From contig JAQPZY010001244.1 of NCBI GenBank assembly GCA_029931535.1, positions 682,001-746,000 of the forward strand: DNA of 64,000 nucleotides, read 5' to 3'. The notes under the pieces were generated by a model. The model was not told where the DNA came from and did not search any database. It worked only from the letters and a program-made list of their open reading frames with translations. The DNA comes from Margaritifera margaritifera. Lineage: Eukaryota; Mollusca; Bivalvia; Unionida; Margaritiferidae. Position 1 is the first letter of the stretch, and every line of letters begins with the position of its first letter. This document shows positions 1 to 13,887 of this stretch, one piece after another. The position numbers were made by a program, and so were the translations under genes.

Positions 1-3000
1 TCTGGTATTTCTTTAATAATAAGAATCTTAATCATAAACATTTTTTAAAATCGCATAATAACTTACCATAAAATTGTCCTAACCTAGTGACCCACTATAG
101 TCAGCGCCTTAGCTTACATACTCACCTAGTGACCCACTATAGTCAGCGCCTTAGCTTACATACTAACCTAGTGACCCAATATAGTCAGCGTCTTAGCTTA
201 CATACTAACCTAGTGACCCACTATAGTCAGCGCCTTAGCTTACATACTAAAAGTATGCAAATAGTAAGTTGACGTGAAATATTTCTCCCAGTAAATATAA
301 GGCTTTGTTCAAATTCATTGGCCAAGTTCCAGCTCAAAAATCTGGTACAATAAGTCGAAAAGAGTGGGATTGGTAAATTGTAAAAGTTGTAGATGATTAA
401 ATTGTCTATTCAAATTTCAAACCTGAGCTCTGTATCTTGAAGGGTAGTCGAACTGTTCCTATATCCACTCACCCCCTCACAGCTTTGTATTTTTCCAAAC
501 GAGTCCGATATTTCTATAACAATAGGTAACATTAAAATAAAATTTGAAAATTAAATTGTTGGCATAGCTAAGCATATAAGTGTACTAACCCAGTTACTTA
601 CTATTTAAATTTGAAACCAGGGTTCTGTATTTGGAAGGGTATTCAAGCTGTTGCAATTCATACTCGTAGTTTTCCAAACAAGTTTGACAGTTCTTTAATA
701 ATAAGAAACTTTAAAATAAAACATTTAAAATAGCGGCATAACTAAGCATCAAAATGTACTAACGCAGAAATAAATATTGCCAGCACCTCAGGTTATGGAG
801 TAAAAATGTGCAAAATAGTAAGATGACATAATTTTCTCCCAGTAAATGCGAGGCTTTGTGTAAATTCATTGGCCATGTTCCAGCTCAGAAATCTGGTATA
901 TGAAGTCGAAAAAAGGGATGAAAGTTACAGTAGAAAATTTGTACATAATTCAATTTGCTATTCAAATTTCAAACTGGGGCTCTGTATCTGGAAGAAAATT
1001 GAAAATGTTCCAATTAATATTCACGGCGTATAGCTTTGTACTTTACCAAACAAGTCCGAAGTTTCATTAATGATAAGAACATTTACCATAACGAATTTTA
1101 AAATGGTGGCATAAGTATGCAAGTGTAATAACCCAGTGACCCACTATAGTTAGCGCCTACGCTTATGGACTAAAAGTGTACAAATTAGCAAACTGACGTA
1201 TAATTTTCTGTAAATATATTAGACAAATTCCAGCTGCAAAATCTGTTTCAAGAAGTAAAAATGTTGCATAGATAGATTCTAGATAATTAAATTTCTATTC
1301 TAATTTAAAACCGAGCTCTGTATCTGGAAGCGTATTCAAGTTTCAATTTCCATTCACCACCTCACAGCTCTAGCTCTTGAATAACAAGAAACTTTAAAAT
1401 AAAATAAAAAATAAAAACGGCGGGATCACTCAGTGTTCAGGTATAATAACTGAGTACTTACGCACCAAACGTCTGCAAAATAGAAAGCTGAAGTAATTTT
1501 TTCTCAGTAAATGCGAGGTTTCGCTTAAATTCACGCGCCATGTTCACGCTAGAAAATCTGGTATAAGATGTCAAGAAAAGTTGTAGATAACTCCATTTTC
1601 TTTTCAAATTTCAAACCGGAACTCTGTATTCGGAAGAGTATTCAAGGTGTTCCAGTTTCCATTCACCCCCTCACAGCACTGTAGTTTTCCAAACAAGTCC
1701 GACATGAGGCTTTGTGTAAATTCATAGTCTAAGTTACAGCTCACAAGTGTGGTATATTAAATCGAAATGAGTGGGATAGGTAACTTGGAAAAGTTGTAGG
1801 CAACTAAATTTTCTATTCAAATTTCAACATTGAGTGCTGTATCTGGAATGGTATTTAAGCTTTCCAATTTCCATACACCCCTTCACAGTTTTGTAGTTTT
1901 CCAAACAAGTTCGACATATTTTTAATAATAAGAAAGTTTATCAAGTAAACATTCAAAATTTTGGCATAACTAGGCATTCAGTTGTACTAGCCAAGTAATA
2001 CAACCTAGTCAGCGCCTTAGCTTACGGACCAAAAATGTGGAAAATAGTAAGCTAACATATAATTTTCTCCCAGTAAATTGCGAGGCTTTGTGTAAATTCA
2101 TTATCTAAGTCCCCGCTAAAAAAGACTGGTGTAAGAAGTCGAAACAAGTGGGATAGGTAATCGAGAAAAGTTGCACATTTTTTTCTATCCAAACTTCAAA
2201 GCCTGAACTCGGTATCTGGAAGGGTATTCAATCTGTTCCAATTTCCATTTGCCCCCTCACGGCTTTGCAGTCTTCGAAACAAGACCGATAATTCTTTAAT
2301 AATAATAAACTTTACGGTAAAAAGTGGGAATATGGCGGCATAACTATGGATTCAAGTGCACTAACATAGTAACCCATCACTGTCAGCACCACAGTTTACG
2401 GAACAAAAGTGGTATAAGAAGTCGAAAAAGGTGGGATATGTAACATAGAAACGATATAGATAATTTAATTTTGTATTCAAATTTCAAATCGGAGCTCTCT
2501 AGCTAGAGGAGTATTCAAGTTGCTTCAGTTTCCATTTGCCCCCTCACAGCTTTGTAGTTGTCCAAACAAGTCTGAAATATCTTTAAGATTAAGAAACTTT
2601 ATCATAAAAAATATATTAAAAATAGCGGCTTAACAAAGTATTCAAGTGTACTAACCAAGTTACCCACTATAGTTAGCGTCTCAGCTTACAGACCAAAGTG
2701 CTCAAAATAGTAAGCCGATGCAATTTTTTCTGCCAGTAAATGCGAGGTTTTGTTTAAATTCATTGGCCATTTCGGCTCAAACATCTGGTATAAGAAGTCG
2801 AAGAAGGTGGGATATGTAACATAGAAACGTGCAAGATAATTCAATCGTCTTTTAAAATTTCTAACTGGAACTCTGTATCTATTAGGGTATTCAAGCTGTT
2901 CCAATTCATATTTACCCGCTCAGAGCTGTCCAAACAAGTTCGACATTTCTTTATAATACCATGTACATTTTAAAATGGCGGCATAACTAAGCATTTAAAT

Positions 3001-4165
3001 GTACTAACATAGTGATCCACTATAGTCAGCGCGTCAGCGTAAGGATCGAAAGAAGAGTGGCAAATAGTAAGCTAACGTATACATTTCTTCCAGTAAATGC
3101 GAGGCTTTGTGTACATTTTTTTGGCCATGTTCCAGCGAGACTATGTATAAATGTATTGGTCATGTTCCAGCTCAAATATCTGATATAAAAAGTCGAACAA
3201 TTTGGGAGAAGTAACTTATAAAAGTTGTAGATAATTCAATATTCTATTCCAATTTCAAAGTGGAGCTCTCTATCTGGAATGATATTCAAGCTGTTCCGTT
3301 TTCCAATCACTCCCTCACAGCTCCGTAGTTTTCCAAACAAGTCCGACATTTCTTTATTAATATGAAACTTTATCATACAAAATTTAATTATGTCTGCATA
3401 ACTAAGCATTCAAGTGTACTAACCCTGTGACCCACTATAGAGTGCTTCTAAGTTTACAGCCCAGAAGCTTGCAAAATAGTAAGCTGACGTATAATTTTCT
3501 CTCTGTAATTGCGAGACTTTGTGTAAATGAATTCGATACAACTGGGATTGGTAAGGTGTAATACTTGAAAATTTTTCAAATTTTATATTGAAATTTCAAA
3601 GCTCAGCTCTGTATCTGGAAGGGTATTCGAGCTGTTCCAATATCCATTCACCCCCTTGCAGCTTTGTAGTTTTCCAAGCAAGTACAACATTTCTTTAATA
3701 GCAAGGAACTTTACCATACAAGTTGAAAATGGCAGCATAACTAAGCATTCAAGTGTACTAACCTAGCTAACCCATATGTCTACGCCTAAGCTTACCAACA
3801 AAAGTGTGCATAAAAGAAAGCTGACGTATAATTTACTCCCAGTAAATGCGAGGTTTTCTGTAAATGTATTGGCAAAACTTTAAAATGCTAACTTTACAAA
3901 GCATTCATGTGCACTAACCTTATGACCAGCTATAGTCAGCGCCAGAGCTTACGGACCAAAAGTATGCAAAATAGTCAGCTCACGTATAATTTTATCCAAT
4001 CAAATGCGAGGCTTTGTGCAAATTCGTTCGCCAAGAAAATAGTGGGATATATAATCTTGAAGAGTTGTAGAAAATTCAATTTTATAATCAAATTTCAAAC
4101 CGGAGCATGCATGTGGAAGGATATTCAAGCTGTTCAAGTTTCCATTCATCCCCTCATAGATTTGT
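1..4165. repeat. Degenerate tandem repeat A, units of roughly 300-400 bp
   Basis: The same blocks recur about ten times in fixed order: CCCACTATAGTCAGCGCC, then GTAAATGCGAGGCTTTGTG, then TGGTATAAGAAGTCGAAA, GAGCTCTGTATCTGGAAG, CCCCCTCACAGCTTTGTAG, TTTCCAAACAAGTCCGACA, and ATGGCGGCATAACTAAGC. Unit length varies through deletions. There are no long ORFs; short ones are by chance. It ends abruptly near 4165, where repeat B begins. Confidence 0.85.
83..250 (+). repeat. Four exact 42-bp tandem units inside repeat A
   Basis: CCTAGTGACCCACTATAGTC followed by AGCGCCTTAGCTTACATACT starts at 83, 125, 167 and 209. It is a recent local expansion of one block of repeat A. Because 42 is divisible by three, it creates a chance 61-codon repetitive ORF. 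Confidence 0.95.
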
Positions 4166-7100
4166 TATAAGAAACTTTCATTCAAAGCTCTGAGTCCGTC
4201 AGATTCATGGAGAAATACCCCTTGCCAAAGGGAAAAAGTCAACCACATACATGCCAAATTTCGTAGACCTATAGCATCCCTCCACAAATCTAGAGCTTTG
4301 AATGAAAACATGTGCTCTTTGGTTCGATGAAAGCGTGGTTATCCGCCCTTATGTTTGAGTTGAATTGAATCAGCTGTCTGCGCCCATCAGATTCCCGAAT
4401 GGAAAACCCCTTGCCAAAGGGAAAAGGTCAACACATACATGCCAAATTTTCGGGGAGCTACTGGCATTCCACCACAAATCTAGAGCCTTGAATGAAAACG
4501 TGTTATTTGGTTCGATGAAAGCGTGGTTATCCGACCTTATATTTTAATTCGGTTAAGCAGTTGTCTGTGCCCATCAGATTCCCGGATGCAAAACGTCTTG
4601 CCAAAGGGAAAAAGTCAGCCAAATGCGTGCCAAAGTTCTTCAAACTACTACCTTTTGACCACAAAACAAGAGCTTTGAATGAAAACATTTGTTCGTTGGT
4701 ACGATGAAAGCGTAGTTATCCGCCCTTATGTTTAAATTTGAAATGAAGCAGTTCTCTGCTCCCGTCCGATTCCCGGATGGAAAACCTCATGTCTGCGGGG
4801 AAAAGTCAATCACATGCAGGCCAAAGTTCGGGAAGCTGCTAGCTTCCTACCAGAAATCAAGACCTTTGAATGAAAACACGTGTTGATTGGTACAATGAAA
4901 GCGTGGTTATCTGCCCTTATATTTGAATTGAATTGAAGCGGTTATCTGCACTATCAGATTCCCGGATGAAAAAGCCCTTGCCAAAGGGGAAAAGCCATGC
5001 CGAAACTGGTTCTATGAAGCGTGGTTATCCGCCCTTATATTTGAATTGAATTGAAGCAGTTCTCTGCGGTGATCAGATTCCCGGATGAAAAACCCCTTCG
5101 TAAAGGGAAAAGGCCAACCACATGCAAGCCAGAGCTCTGGAAACTACTAGCTTTCTACCACAAAACCAAGAGTTTAGATTGAAAACATGTGTTCGTTTGT
5201 ACACTGGAAGCGTGATTAGCATGATGTATATTTGCAATGAGTTGAAGCGGTTGCCTGCGCCCTTCAGATTGTTAGATGGATAACCCCTTCCCAAAGGTAG
5301 AAATTCAACAACATCCATGCCAAAGTTCTTCAAACTACTACCTTCCTAACACAAAACAAGAGATTTGAATAACAACATGCGTTCGTTCGTACGATGAAAG
5401 CGTGGTTATCCGCCTTATATTTTGAATTGAATTGAAGAAGTTGTATGCTCCCATCAGATTCCCAGATATAAAACCCCTTACCAAAAGAATAAATTCAACC
5501 GCTTGCGTGCCATAATTCATGGAGCTACTAGCTTTCTACCGCAAACCAAGAGCTTTCAATGAAAACATGTATCTGTTATGACGAAAGCGTGGTTATCCAC
5601 CCTTATATTTTAATTTCTATTGAATGAGTTGTCTGCTCCCATCAGATTCCCAGACGGAAAACCGCTTGCTAAATGGGAAACGTCAAGCACATAAATGCCA
5701 AAGTTTGGGAAGCTTTGAACGAAAATATGTGTTCGTTGGTGCAATGAAAGCGTGGTTTTCTGTCACTATATTTGAATTGAATTTAAGTATATTTCTGCGC
5801 CAAACAGATTTCCGAATGGAAAGACCCTTGACAAAGGGAAAACATCAACAACTTGCATTCCACTGTTCGGGGAGCTACAAGCTTCCTACCAGAAATCAAG
5901 AGCTTTGAATGAAAACATGTGTTCGTTTGAACGGTGAAAGCGTGGTTTTGCGCCCTTATATAATTGAATTCAAGCAGTTGTCTTCGCCAATCAGGTTCCC
6001 GGATGGAAAACCCCTTGCGAAAGTGAAAATGTCAACCACGTGCATGCCATTGTTCGGGGAGCTACCATCTTCCTACCAGAAATCTTGAGGTGTGAATGAA
6101 AACATGCGTTCGTTGGCACAATGAAAGCGTGGTTATCCGCCCATATATATGAATTGAATTGAAGAAGCTGTCTCCGACGACCAGATTCCGGGACGGAAAA
6201 CTCCTTGGCAAAGAGAAAAGGTCAAACACATGCATGCCAAACTTAGGGTAGCTACCAGCTTCCTACGACAAATCGAAGCGTTTGGAATCAAAACATGTGC
6301 TCGTTGGTAGGATGAAAGCGTGATTATCCGCCCTTTTATTTTAATTTAACTGAATCAGTTTTCTACGCCCATTAGATTCCCGGACGGAAAACCCCTTGCC
6401 AAAAGGAAAATGCCAAGCAAATACATGCCAAATTTCAGGAAGCTGGTAGCTTCCTACCAGAAATCAAGAGCTTTGACTTTAAAAAACGCGGTTGATCTTT
6501 GGATGAAAAAGTAGTTGTCCGCCCTTGTATTGGAACTGAATTGAACTAGCTGTATGTGCCCATCAGATTCATAGATGGAAAATAACTTTCCAAAAGGAAA
6601 AGGCCAAGAAAATGCATGCCAAAATTTAGGAAGCTGGTAACTTCCAATCGGAAATCAAGAGCTTGATTGAAAAAAAAATGCGTTGGTTGGTCGGATTAAA
6701 ATCTGGTTATCCGCCGTTATATTATAATTGAATTGAACTGACTGTATGCGCACATCAGATTCCCGGATGGAAAACCCTTTGGCGGAAAGAAAAGGCCAAG
6801 CAATGCGTGCCAAATTTGAGGAAAATTAATTGAATTATTTGTATGCGCCTGTCCGATTCTCGGAGAGAAAACCCCTTGCCGAAAGGAAAAGGAGAAATAA
6901 ATGCATGCGAAAGTCGACAAAGCTAACAGCGTCCAACCAGAAATCACGAGCTTGGACTGAAAAAATGCGTTTGTTGGTTGGATGAAAACGTGGTTAACGT
7001 GGTTACCCGCCCTTATGTTGGAATTTAATTCAATTAGTTAGATTGAATACCACTTGCCAAGAGGAAATATGACAAAGCTTAGAAAGCTTGCAGCTTCCTA

Positions 7101-7470
7101 CCAGAAATTATGAGTTTTGAATGAAAACGCGCGTTGGATGCTTGAAAGAAAACGTGGTTATCCGTTCTTATATGGGAAGTGAATTGAACTAGTTGTATGC
7201 GGCCGTCACATTCCCGGATGGAAACCTCCTTCTGGAAAGAAAATGCGTTGGTTGGTTGGAGGAAAACGTGGTTATCCGCCCTCATATTGGAATTGCATTG
7301 AACTAATTGTATGCACCCATCAGATTCCCAATTGTAAATCCCCTCTCCGATAGGAAAGAACCAACGAAATGCATGCAAAAGTTTAAGAAGCTGTTGGCTT
7401 CTTACTTCAAATCAAGAGCTTTGAATGAAAAAATGCCTTGGTTGGTTGGAGACGTGATTATCCTACCATT
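4166..7470 (+). repeat. Satellite B, about 187-bp units, forward orientation
   Basis: About 17-18 diverged copies. Each unit runs CTGCGCCCATCAGATTCCCG, GATGGAAAACCCCTTGCCAA, AGGG, ..., ATGCATGCCAAA, ..., AGCTACTAGCTTCCTACCA, CAAATCAAGAGCTTTGAATG, AAAACATGTGTTCGTTGG, GATGAAAGCGTGGTTATCC, GCCCTTATATTTGAATTG. No coding content is supported; ORFs in it are chance. Confidence 0.9.
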
Positions 7471-7489
7471 CAAGAAATGTTATAATTAA

Positions 7490-10325
7490 GAACTGTATGT
7501 GTGTTAGGTGTGTAGGAAGCTGTAGCTGCCTTTAAATGTTACATTTGATTTCTTGTGTCTTTGCTTTTGGCAATTGTTTGTCCATCTGGGAATCTGATTG
7601 GAGCAGGCAGCCAATTCAATTCAAATCAAATCTAAGGCCGGATTGGTACGCTTTCATCCTACTAGCGAAGACATTATATCGTTAACAAGCTGAGTTTGTG
7701 TTAGTTGTGTAGGGAGCCATAGCTTCCTTTCATTTTTATATTTTGATTTCTTGTTCTTTTGCTTTTGGCAACTAGTTGTCCATCTGGGAATCTGAATAGC
7801 GCAGACGTGCAATTCAAATGAATTTGAATTCAAGGCCGGTTCATCACCTTTACATCCTACCAACAAAGACATGTTATCATTACAAACTGGGTTTGTGTTA
7901 GATGGGTATGGAGCTGTAGGTTCCTTCAACTTTTACATTTGATTTCCTCTCTTTTTGCTTTCAAAACTTGCTTCTTCATCTGGAAATCTATTGGGCTCAG
8001 TCAAAGAATTCAATTCAGTTCCAATATATAGAAGCATTGTCACGCTTGCAGCCTACTAATGAAGACATGTTATCATTACAACCTAGATTTGTGTTAGGTG
8101 TTTAGCAAACTGAAGTTTCCTACAAATTTCACATTTTCCTTTTGGCAATTAGTTGTCCATCTGGGAATTTCATATGCGCAGACATCCAATTCAATTGAAT
8201 TAAAATATAACACCGGATAGTCACGTTTGCTTTCTACCAACGAAGACATGTTACTATTAAAGACTGCGTTTGTCTTTGGTGTGTAGGAAGCTGTAGTGTT
8301 CTTCAAATTTTACATTTGATTTCTGCTACTTTTGCTTTTGGCAATTGGTTGTCCGCCCGGGAATCTGATAAGCGCAGACAGCCAATTCAACTAAATTAAC
8401 ATGTAAAGCCAGAGAGTAACGCTTACATCCTACCAACCAAGACATATTGTTATTAGAAGCTGAGTTTGTGTTAGGTTTGTATGAATCTGTAGCTTCCTTC
8501 CACATTTACATTTGTTATCTTCTGTTTTTCCTTTTGGCAATTGTTTGTCCGTGTGCAATATGATGGGCGCAGGCATACAATTCCATTCAATTCCATTATT
8601 AGGCCGGTTAGCCACCCTTACATCCTACCAAGCAAGACATGTTATCATTGAAAACGGGATTTGTGGTATGGGTGTAGAAAGATGTACCGTCCTATAACGT
8701 TTACATTTCATTTCTTGTATTTTTGCTTTTGGCAAATGGTTGTCCATCTTGGAATCTGATGGGCGCTGACAACAAATTCAACTCAATTCAAATATAAGGC
8801 CACATAGTCACGCGTACATTCTACCAACGTAGGCATGATATTATTATTAACTGAGTTTGTGTTAGTTGTGTAGAAAGCTGCAGTTTCCTAAATTTCACAT
8901 TTGATCTTTTGTTTTCTCCTATGTGGAATTGCTTCTACGTCTGGGGATCTGATGGACGCAAACAACCAATTCAACTCAATTCAAATTGAAGTCCGGATAG
9001 TCACGCTTACTTTCTACCAACCAATACATGTTATCATTCAAAACTGCGTTAGAAATTTGACATTTGATTTCCTGTCCTTTTGCTTTGGCCAATTGCTTGT
9101 CCATCTGGAAATCTCATGGGAGCAGACAATTGAATTTCAAATACATGACCAATTATCCACGTTTGCATCCTACCAACGAAGACATGTTATCATTGTAAAC
9201 TGGGTTTATGTTAGGTGTGTAGCAACCTGTATCTTCCTTCACCTGTAATGTTTCATTTTTTGTCCTTTTTCTTTTGGCAGTTGGTTGTACATCTGGATAT
9301 ATGATAGGCGCAGACAACAACGAATTCAATTCAATTTAAACGAAAACATATTATCATTAAAACTGGGTTTGTGACATGTGTGATGGAAGCTGTAGCTTCC
9401 TTCAACTTTAACATTTGATTTATTGTCTTTCTGTTTTTGGCATTTGTTTGCCCATCTGGAAATTTGATGGACGCCGAAGACAATCAATTCAATTCAAATC
9501 AAGTCTAACGCCGGATAGTCACGCTAACAACCTACCAAGGAAGACATGTTATCTGCTGTAGCTTCCTCCAAAGTTTGCATTTGGTTTCTTATTTTTTGTA
9601 ATTTTGGCAATTGATTATCCATCTGGGAATTTCACATGCGCAGACATCCAGTGCAATTGTCTTCAAAAATATAACCCCGTGATAGATAATTTTGCATCAT
9701 ACCAACAAAGACATATTACCATTAAAAACTGCGTTTGTCTTAGATGTGTAGGAAGCTGTAGTTTTCTTCAAATTGCTTTTGTCAATTGGTTGTCGTTTAA
9801 TGGAATCTGATGTGCACTGACAACAAATTCAATTCAATTCAAATACAAAAAGACGGATAGTCACACTTACATAGTACCAACGGATTCATGTTATTATTAG
9901 AAATTGGGTTTGTGTTAGTTGTGGAAAAAGTTGTATTTTCCTGAATTTCACATTTGATCTTTTTGTCTTTCTCATTTTGGCAATTGCTAGGGATCTGATG
10001 GGAGCGGACAACCGGTTCAATTCATATATAAGGCACGATAGTTACGCTTGCATCCTACCAACAAAAAATATTAACTTTAAAAACTGGATTCATGTTAGGT
10101 GTGTAGGAAGCTGCACCTTCCTTCAACTTTTACATTTGATTTCTTTTATCTGTGCTTTTTCAATTGGGTTTGTCTTAGGAGTGTAGGAAGCTTTAGCTTC
10201 TTTCGAAGGTTATGTTTGGTTTGTTGTATTTATCCTTTTTCACAGCTGGATATCCATCTGCGGATATTACGAGTGCAGATTACCAATTCAATTGAAGTCA
10301 AATATAAGGTCGGATACCAGTGAGC
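7490..10325 (-). repeat. Satellite B, inverted orientation
   Basis: About 14-15 units that are the reverse complement of those at 4166-7470. For example GGGAATCTGATGGGCGCAGA mirrors the TCTGCGCCCATCAGATTCCC block, and TTTCATCCTACCAACGAAGA-type blocks mirror the TCGTTGGTAGGATGAAAG block. Copies are diverged from each other and from the forward array. Confidence 0.87.
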
Positions 10326-10434
10326 TACCATTCCTTGAATGAAACGAAGATTTGTTAGTAACAAAACAATATGACAAATGATTAAGGCTTTGTTATTAAA
10401 AGAGTGAACGAAACACATTAAACAGTAAACAAAG

Positions 10435-10600
10435 ACTATGACAAAAGATACCTTTTTAAAGGCTTTACTAGTTCTGGGGCCATGATGGGATCTTTTACTT
10501 ATGGAGAGCCGTCCATACGCCGGAGATATATAATTGGCAGAACAAATGATATCAACTTCTGCATGACAAGCAGTGCACCTTTCATTATCGCACATGAAGA
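10435..10600 (-). other. Isolated exon-like stretch, low confidence
   Basis: On the minus strand this is less AT-rich than its surroundings and open for about 55 codons, ending at AAAAAG|GTATCT, a good donor. It includes C-x-x-C (ERCTACHAEVD), a third Cys (DIICSA), and basic steps (SISKRSHHGPRTS). No partner exon or family was recognised. Confidence 0.2.
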
Positions 10601-11532
10601 GTTACACGACCCAACTCACCATGATATGACTATACTCGTTTAATGGTCAAAGTCAAGGTAATATATTTATAATATAAGTCTATCCCTTTATGGATCTGTA
10701 TGTATGTATGTTTATTATATCTTATGCAAATTGCATGAATTTAGATTGGTTCATAAGAAGTGAACAACCGTCACTGTTAGATTCATTTAAATACAGTATT
10801 TACAACAATGGGTATCATGGCATATATCCATAACATCGGGTGACATTCCAGATGATGTTACAAACGCTGTACAAAGACGTGTACTGTTGATTGCTATTTA
10901 ATTCTGCATCCACAATTCACAGTCACTAGAACGTTTGCTAACAAATATGTGTTTCCGTAAGTCATTAATTCTCAAGACAACAGAGGCGGTAACTAGTAAG
11001 GCAACACAGACGATAGTTAGCACAACGATTTGTCAAAACTGTACTCTCAGATTAGTTTTGTGTTTAGAACATGTACGCCCTGTGACCTGTAAAAGAAATT
11101 CTGGTTTTTCTTGATGGTATCTGTAAGCAAGTCAATATTTACTGCTGTTGCGAGTATGTACACAAAATAGTTGATGAAAATATAATTTAAACAAAACAAT
11201 AAACATGATGCAACCTGATACCTGATGAATACTATCGATGAAAGGTGGTTATTCAATATGTATTGTCTTGTTCGCAAAACTTCAATTAGTAAGCATTACC
11301 CTAAGTGGGATGCATTGTGGCAGCACCCTTTTGATTTATTGCACAGGACAAAACAAAATACTTTGGTTGATTTTCTATTTATTTTATGTGAACACTCGGT
11401 TCAGCAAAACAAATATGTCATTTCTGAGAAGGGGAAAGAGCTTATTATCGCACGTCGAAAATCATTGGTGACAATTTATTTTTTCGCGGTGACTATGTCC
11501 TAGTATCATTTCAGACAGAAATGCTATATTGG

Positions 11533-11539
<7 letters not shown>

Positions 11540-11569
<30 letters not shown>

Positions 11570-11625
11570 TGTATGTATGTATGTATGTATGTATGTATGT
11601 ATGTATGTATGTATGTATGTATGTA
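11540..11625 (+). repeat. (TATG)n microsatellite
   Basis: About 21 uninterrupted TATG units, after a short TATA run. Confidence 0.98.
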
Positions 11626-12949
11626 GCCAAAAATATTTTAGAAGACATTGTGTGGAAGTATCATGCTTTTGATCTCCAGAATTCGTGACATATTCTAAGG
11701 AGATACACACCACATTAAAACATTATATACTTTGGTGTGAAATGTCAAGATAGTATATCAAATAAAAGGAACAGGTTTTCACAATTGTTCACACAAGAAA
11801 CGTGAAAAGTAGAAACAAATTTTGGTCAACAATACAAAATTAGCACAGACGGAATAAATATAGTACAAGCATGGCAATAAATACAGACAATGGCAATAAA
11901 AGTTAATTGCCTACTTGACAAAAAATGTTTCCGGAAAATGGGCATGAAGGCTTTCGCACGTAGCCGTAGAGAAACAAAGACATTGTCTGGCACGACATGT
12001 TGCAAAGACCGCCCACAGTACATTTCCTTTTTACGACATACATATTGCAAAAGCCTCTTGGAGATTCATGTAAGGGCCATGTATAATGTTAATAGCATTA
12101 TTAGATTAGGTTTATGTTGATTAACTAGAAAACTGGGACATTTTAAAATCACAATATTCTGAATCACAATTTCATTCGTATTCAAACAAGTAACAAATAA
12201 CACTTTCAAAAATAACATTTAGAGGATGCTGTTCCTGTTTCCGAACCTGCTAAAAAAAAACAATATAATTTAAGCAGATAACACTAATAAGACATTCTAC
12301 TCGTAATCTATCCAATAATTTATGCAAAAATAAAATAAATGATTTATTGGAAATGCTGTACGATTTTTATCAGGATTTTTTTATATAATCTTGTATCTAA
12401 ACATGACCACATAGTTCACTTATTGCCATTATTATAAGTAACATTAGTAGTTGTAGATGTAGTACAGATTAGACAAAAATAACAAATTTGTATTTCAAAA
12501 AGACTCCAAGTCCTCAGAAAGTGTTCACACATATATGTGTGTGCAGTGAAGATTGAGTGCAGAGTAAATGTTAAAAAACGTAAAATGCAGGACGAAGCAG
12601 TTCAATTTAAATAAATCCACAGAATGTGAATCCTTCCACAGATACTCCCAAGACGAATCAAGGTACTAACAATACATTCTACGGATTTTTGAAGATCTGT
12701 TTCTTTCTTTACCCTTATTTTTAACTCGGTGAGTTTGTGTCATATATTGAAGAAAACAAAATGTAGCATACAGGATATGTTGATATGCAGAAATTTCAAT
12801 ACTTTAAGGCTGTCAGACATAAGGCATGCCATGGACAAAAATAGGAAATATAAATTAAATTTATAAATGAATATAGATAATGTTTCGTTTCTCTCCTTAC
12901 TTGCGGAATATTATAGAATGCACACATTGCATTTTCTGGGGGAGCTTAT

Positions 12950-12952
<3 letters not shown>

Positions 12953-13036
<84 letters not shown>
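12953..13036. repeat. (TA)n microsatellite
   Basis: About 42 uninterrupted TA units. Confidence 0.98.
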
Positions 13037-13039
<3 letters not shown>

Positions 13040-13431
13040 TAGTACTATATGGTCTAACAAAAATATGACAGAAAGAAAGTGAAACCAACAAATCAAATAA
13101 AAATCAACAAGCAATTTATTTCTAGATAATAAAAATGAAAATCAAGACATTTACAGTAAAATGAATTAAAATCCAAATAATCCAATAATCCTAAGTGTCC
13201 TAATCACAAGTCCTAAATATAGAATGTTCGAGTGAATTACTGTACCCTTGAATGTGCTGATGTGCCAGTAGTCTGGAATGTCCTGAAGTTCCAGTAGTCT
13301 TTTATGTGATGATGTGCTAAAATGAAGTACTCCAGAATATCTTTAAATAAGTTCACAGGCAGTAAACTAAAATAAGCCTTTTACACGTGTAAACGTTGCA
13401 ACCCTAATTTTAACATTTCTCACTTCAAACA

Positions 13432-13434
<3 letters not shown>

Positions 13435-13494
<60 letters not shown>
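13435..13494. repeat. (TA)n microsatellite
   Basis: About 30 TA units; a third such tract starts some 290 bp further on. Confidence 0.97.
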
Positions 13495-13495
<1 letters not shown>

Positions 13496-13783
13496 GAAAA
13501 CTGACAAACAACAATGCAAAAATGGCGCGAAACCAGCCCATTCTCTTTCGGAATCGATGATTTCTTTTTCAATGGCACGAAACCAGAACAAAACACAAAA
13601 ACGTTTGTACTATACAGGACAACATGATGTTTCCTGTAGGTATGTACATAGAAGATATAAAATGAAATAATACATAAAACGAGCAAGGTTGAACGAGGTT
13701 GAACGTTGCTACATTTTTGTGCTTGTAAGGCGGAAATGGCTAGAACAAAGGACAACAATTGATGACGTAAGTAAGAAGGTCAG

Positions 13784-13887
<104 letters not shown>

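Noticed and set aside
87..272. 61-codon ORF with a repeated 14-residue motif
   Set aside because: It arises from a 42-bp tandem unit whose length is a multiple of three, inside non-coding satellite.
12867..13114. Tyr-Ile repeat ORFs over (TA)n tracts, here and at other (TA)n sites
   Set aside because: Translation of simple repeats on both strands, not genes.
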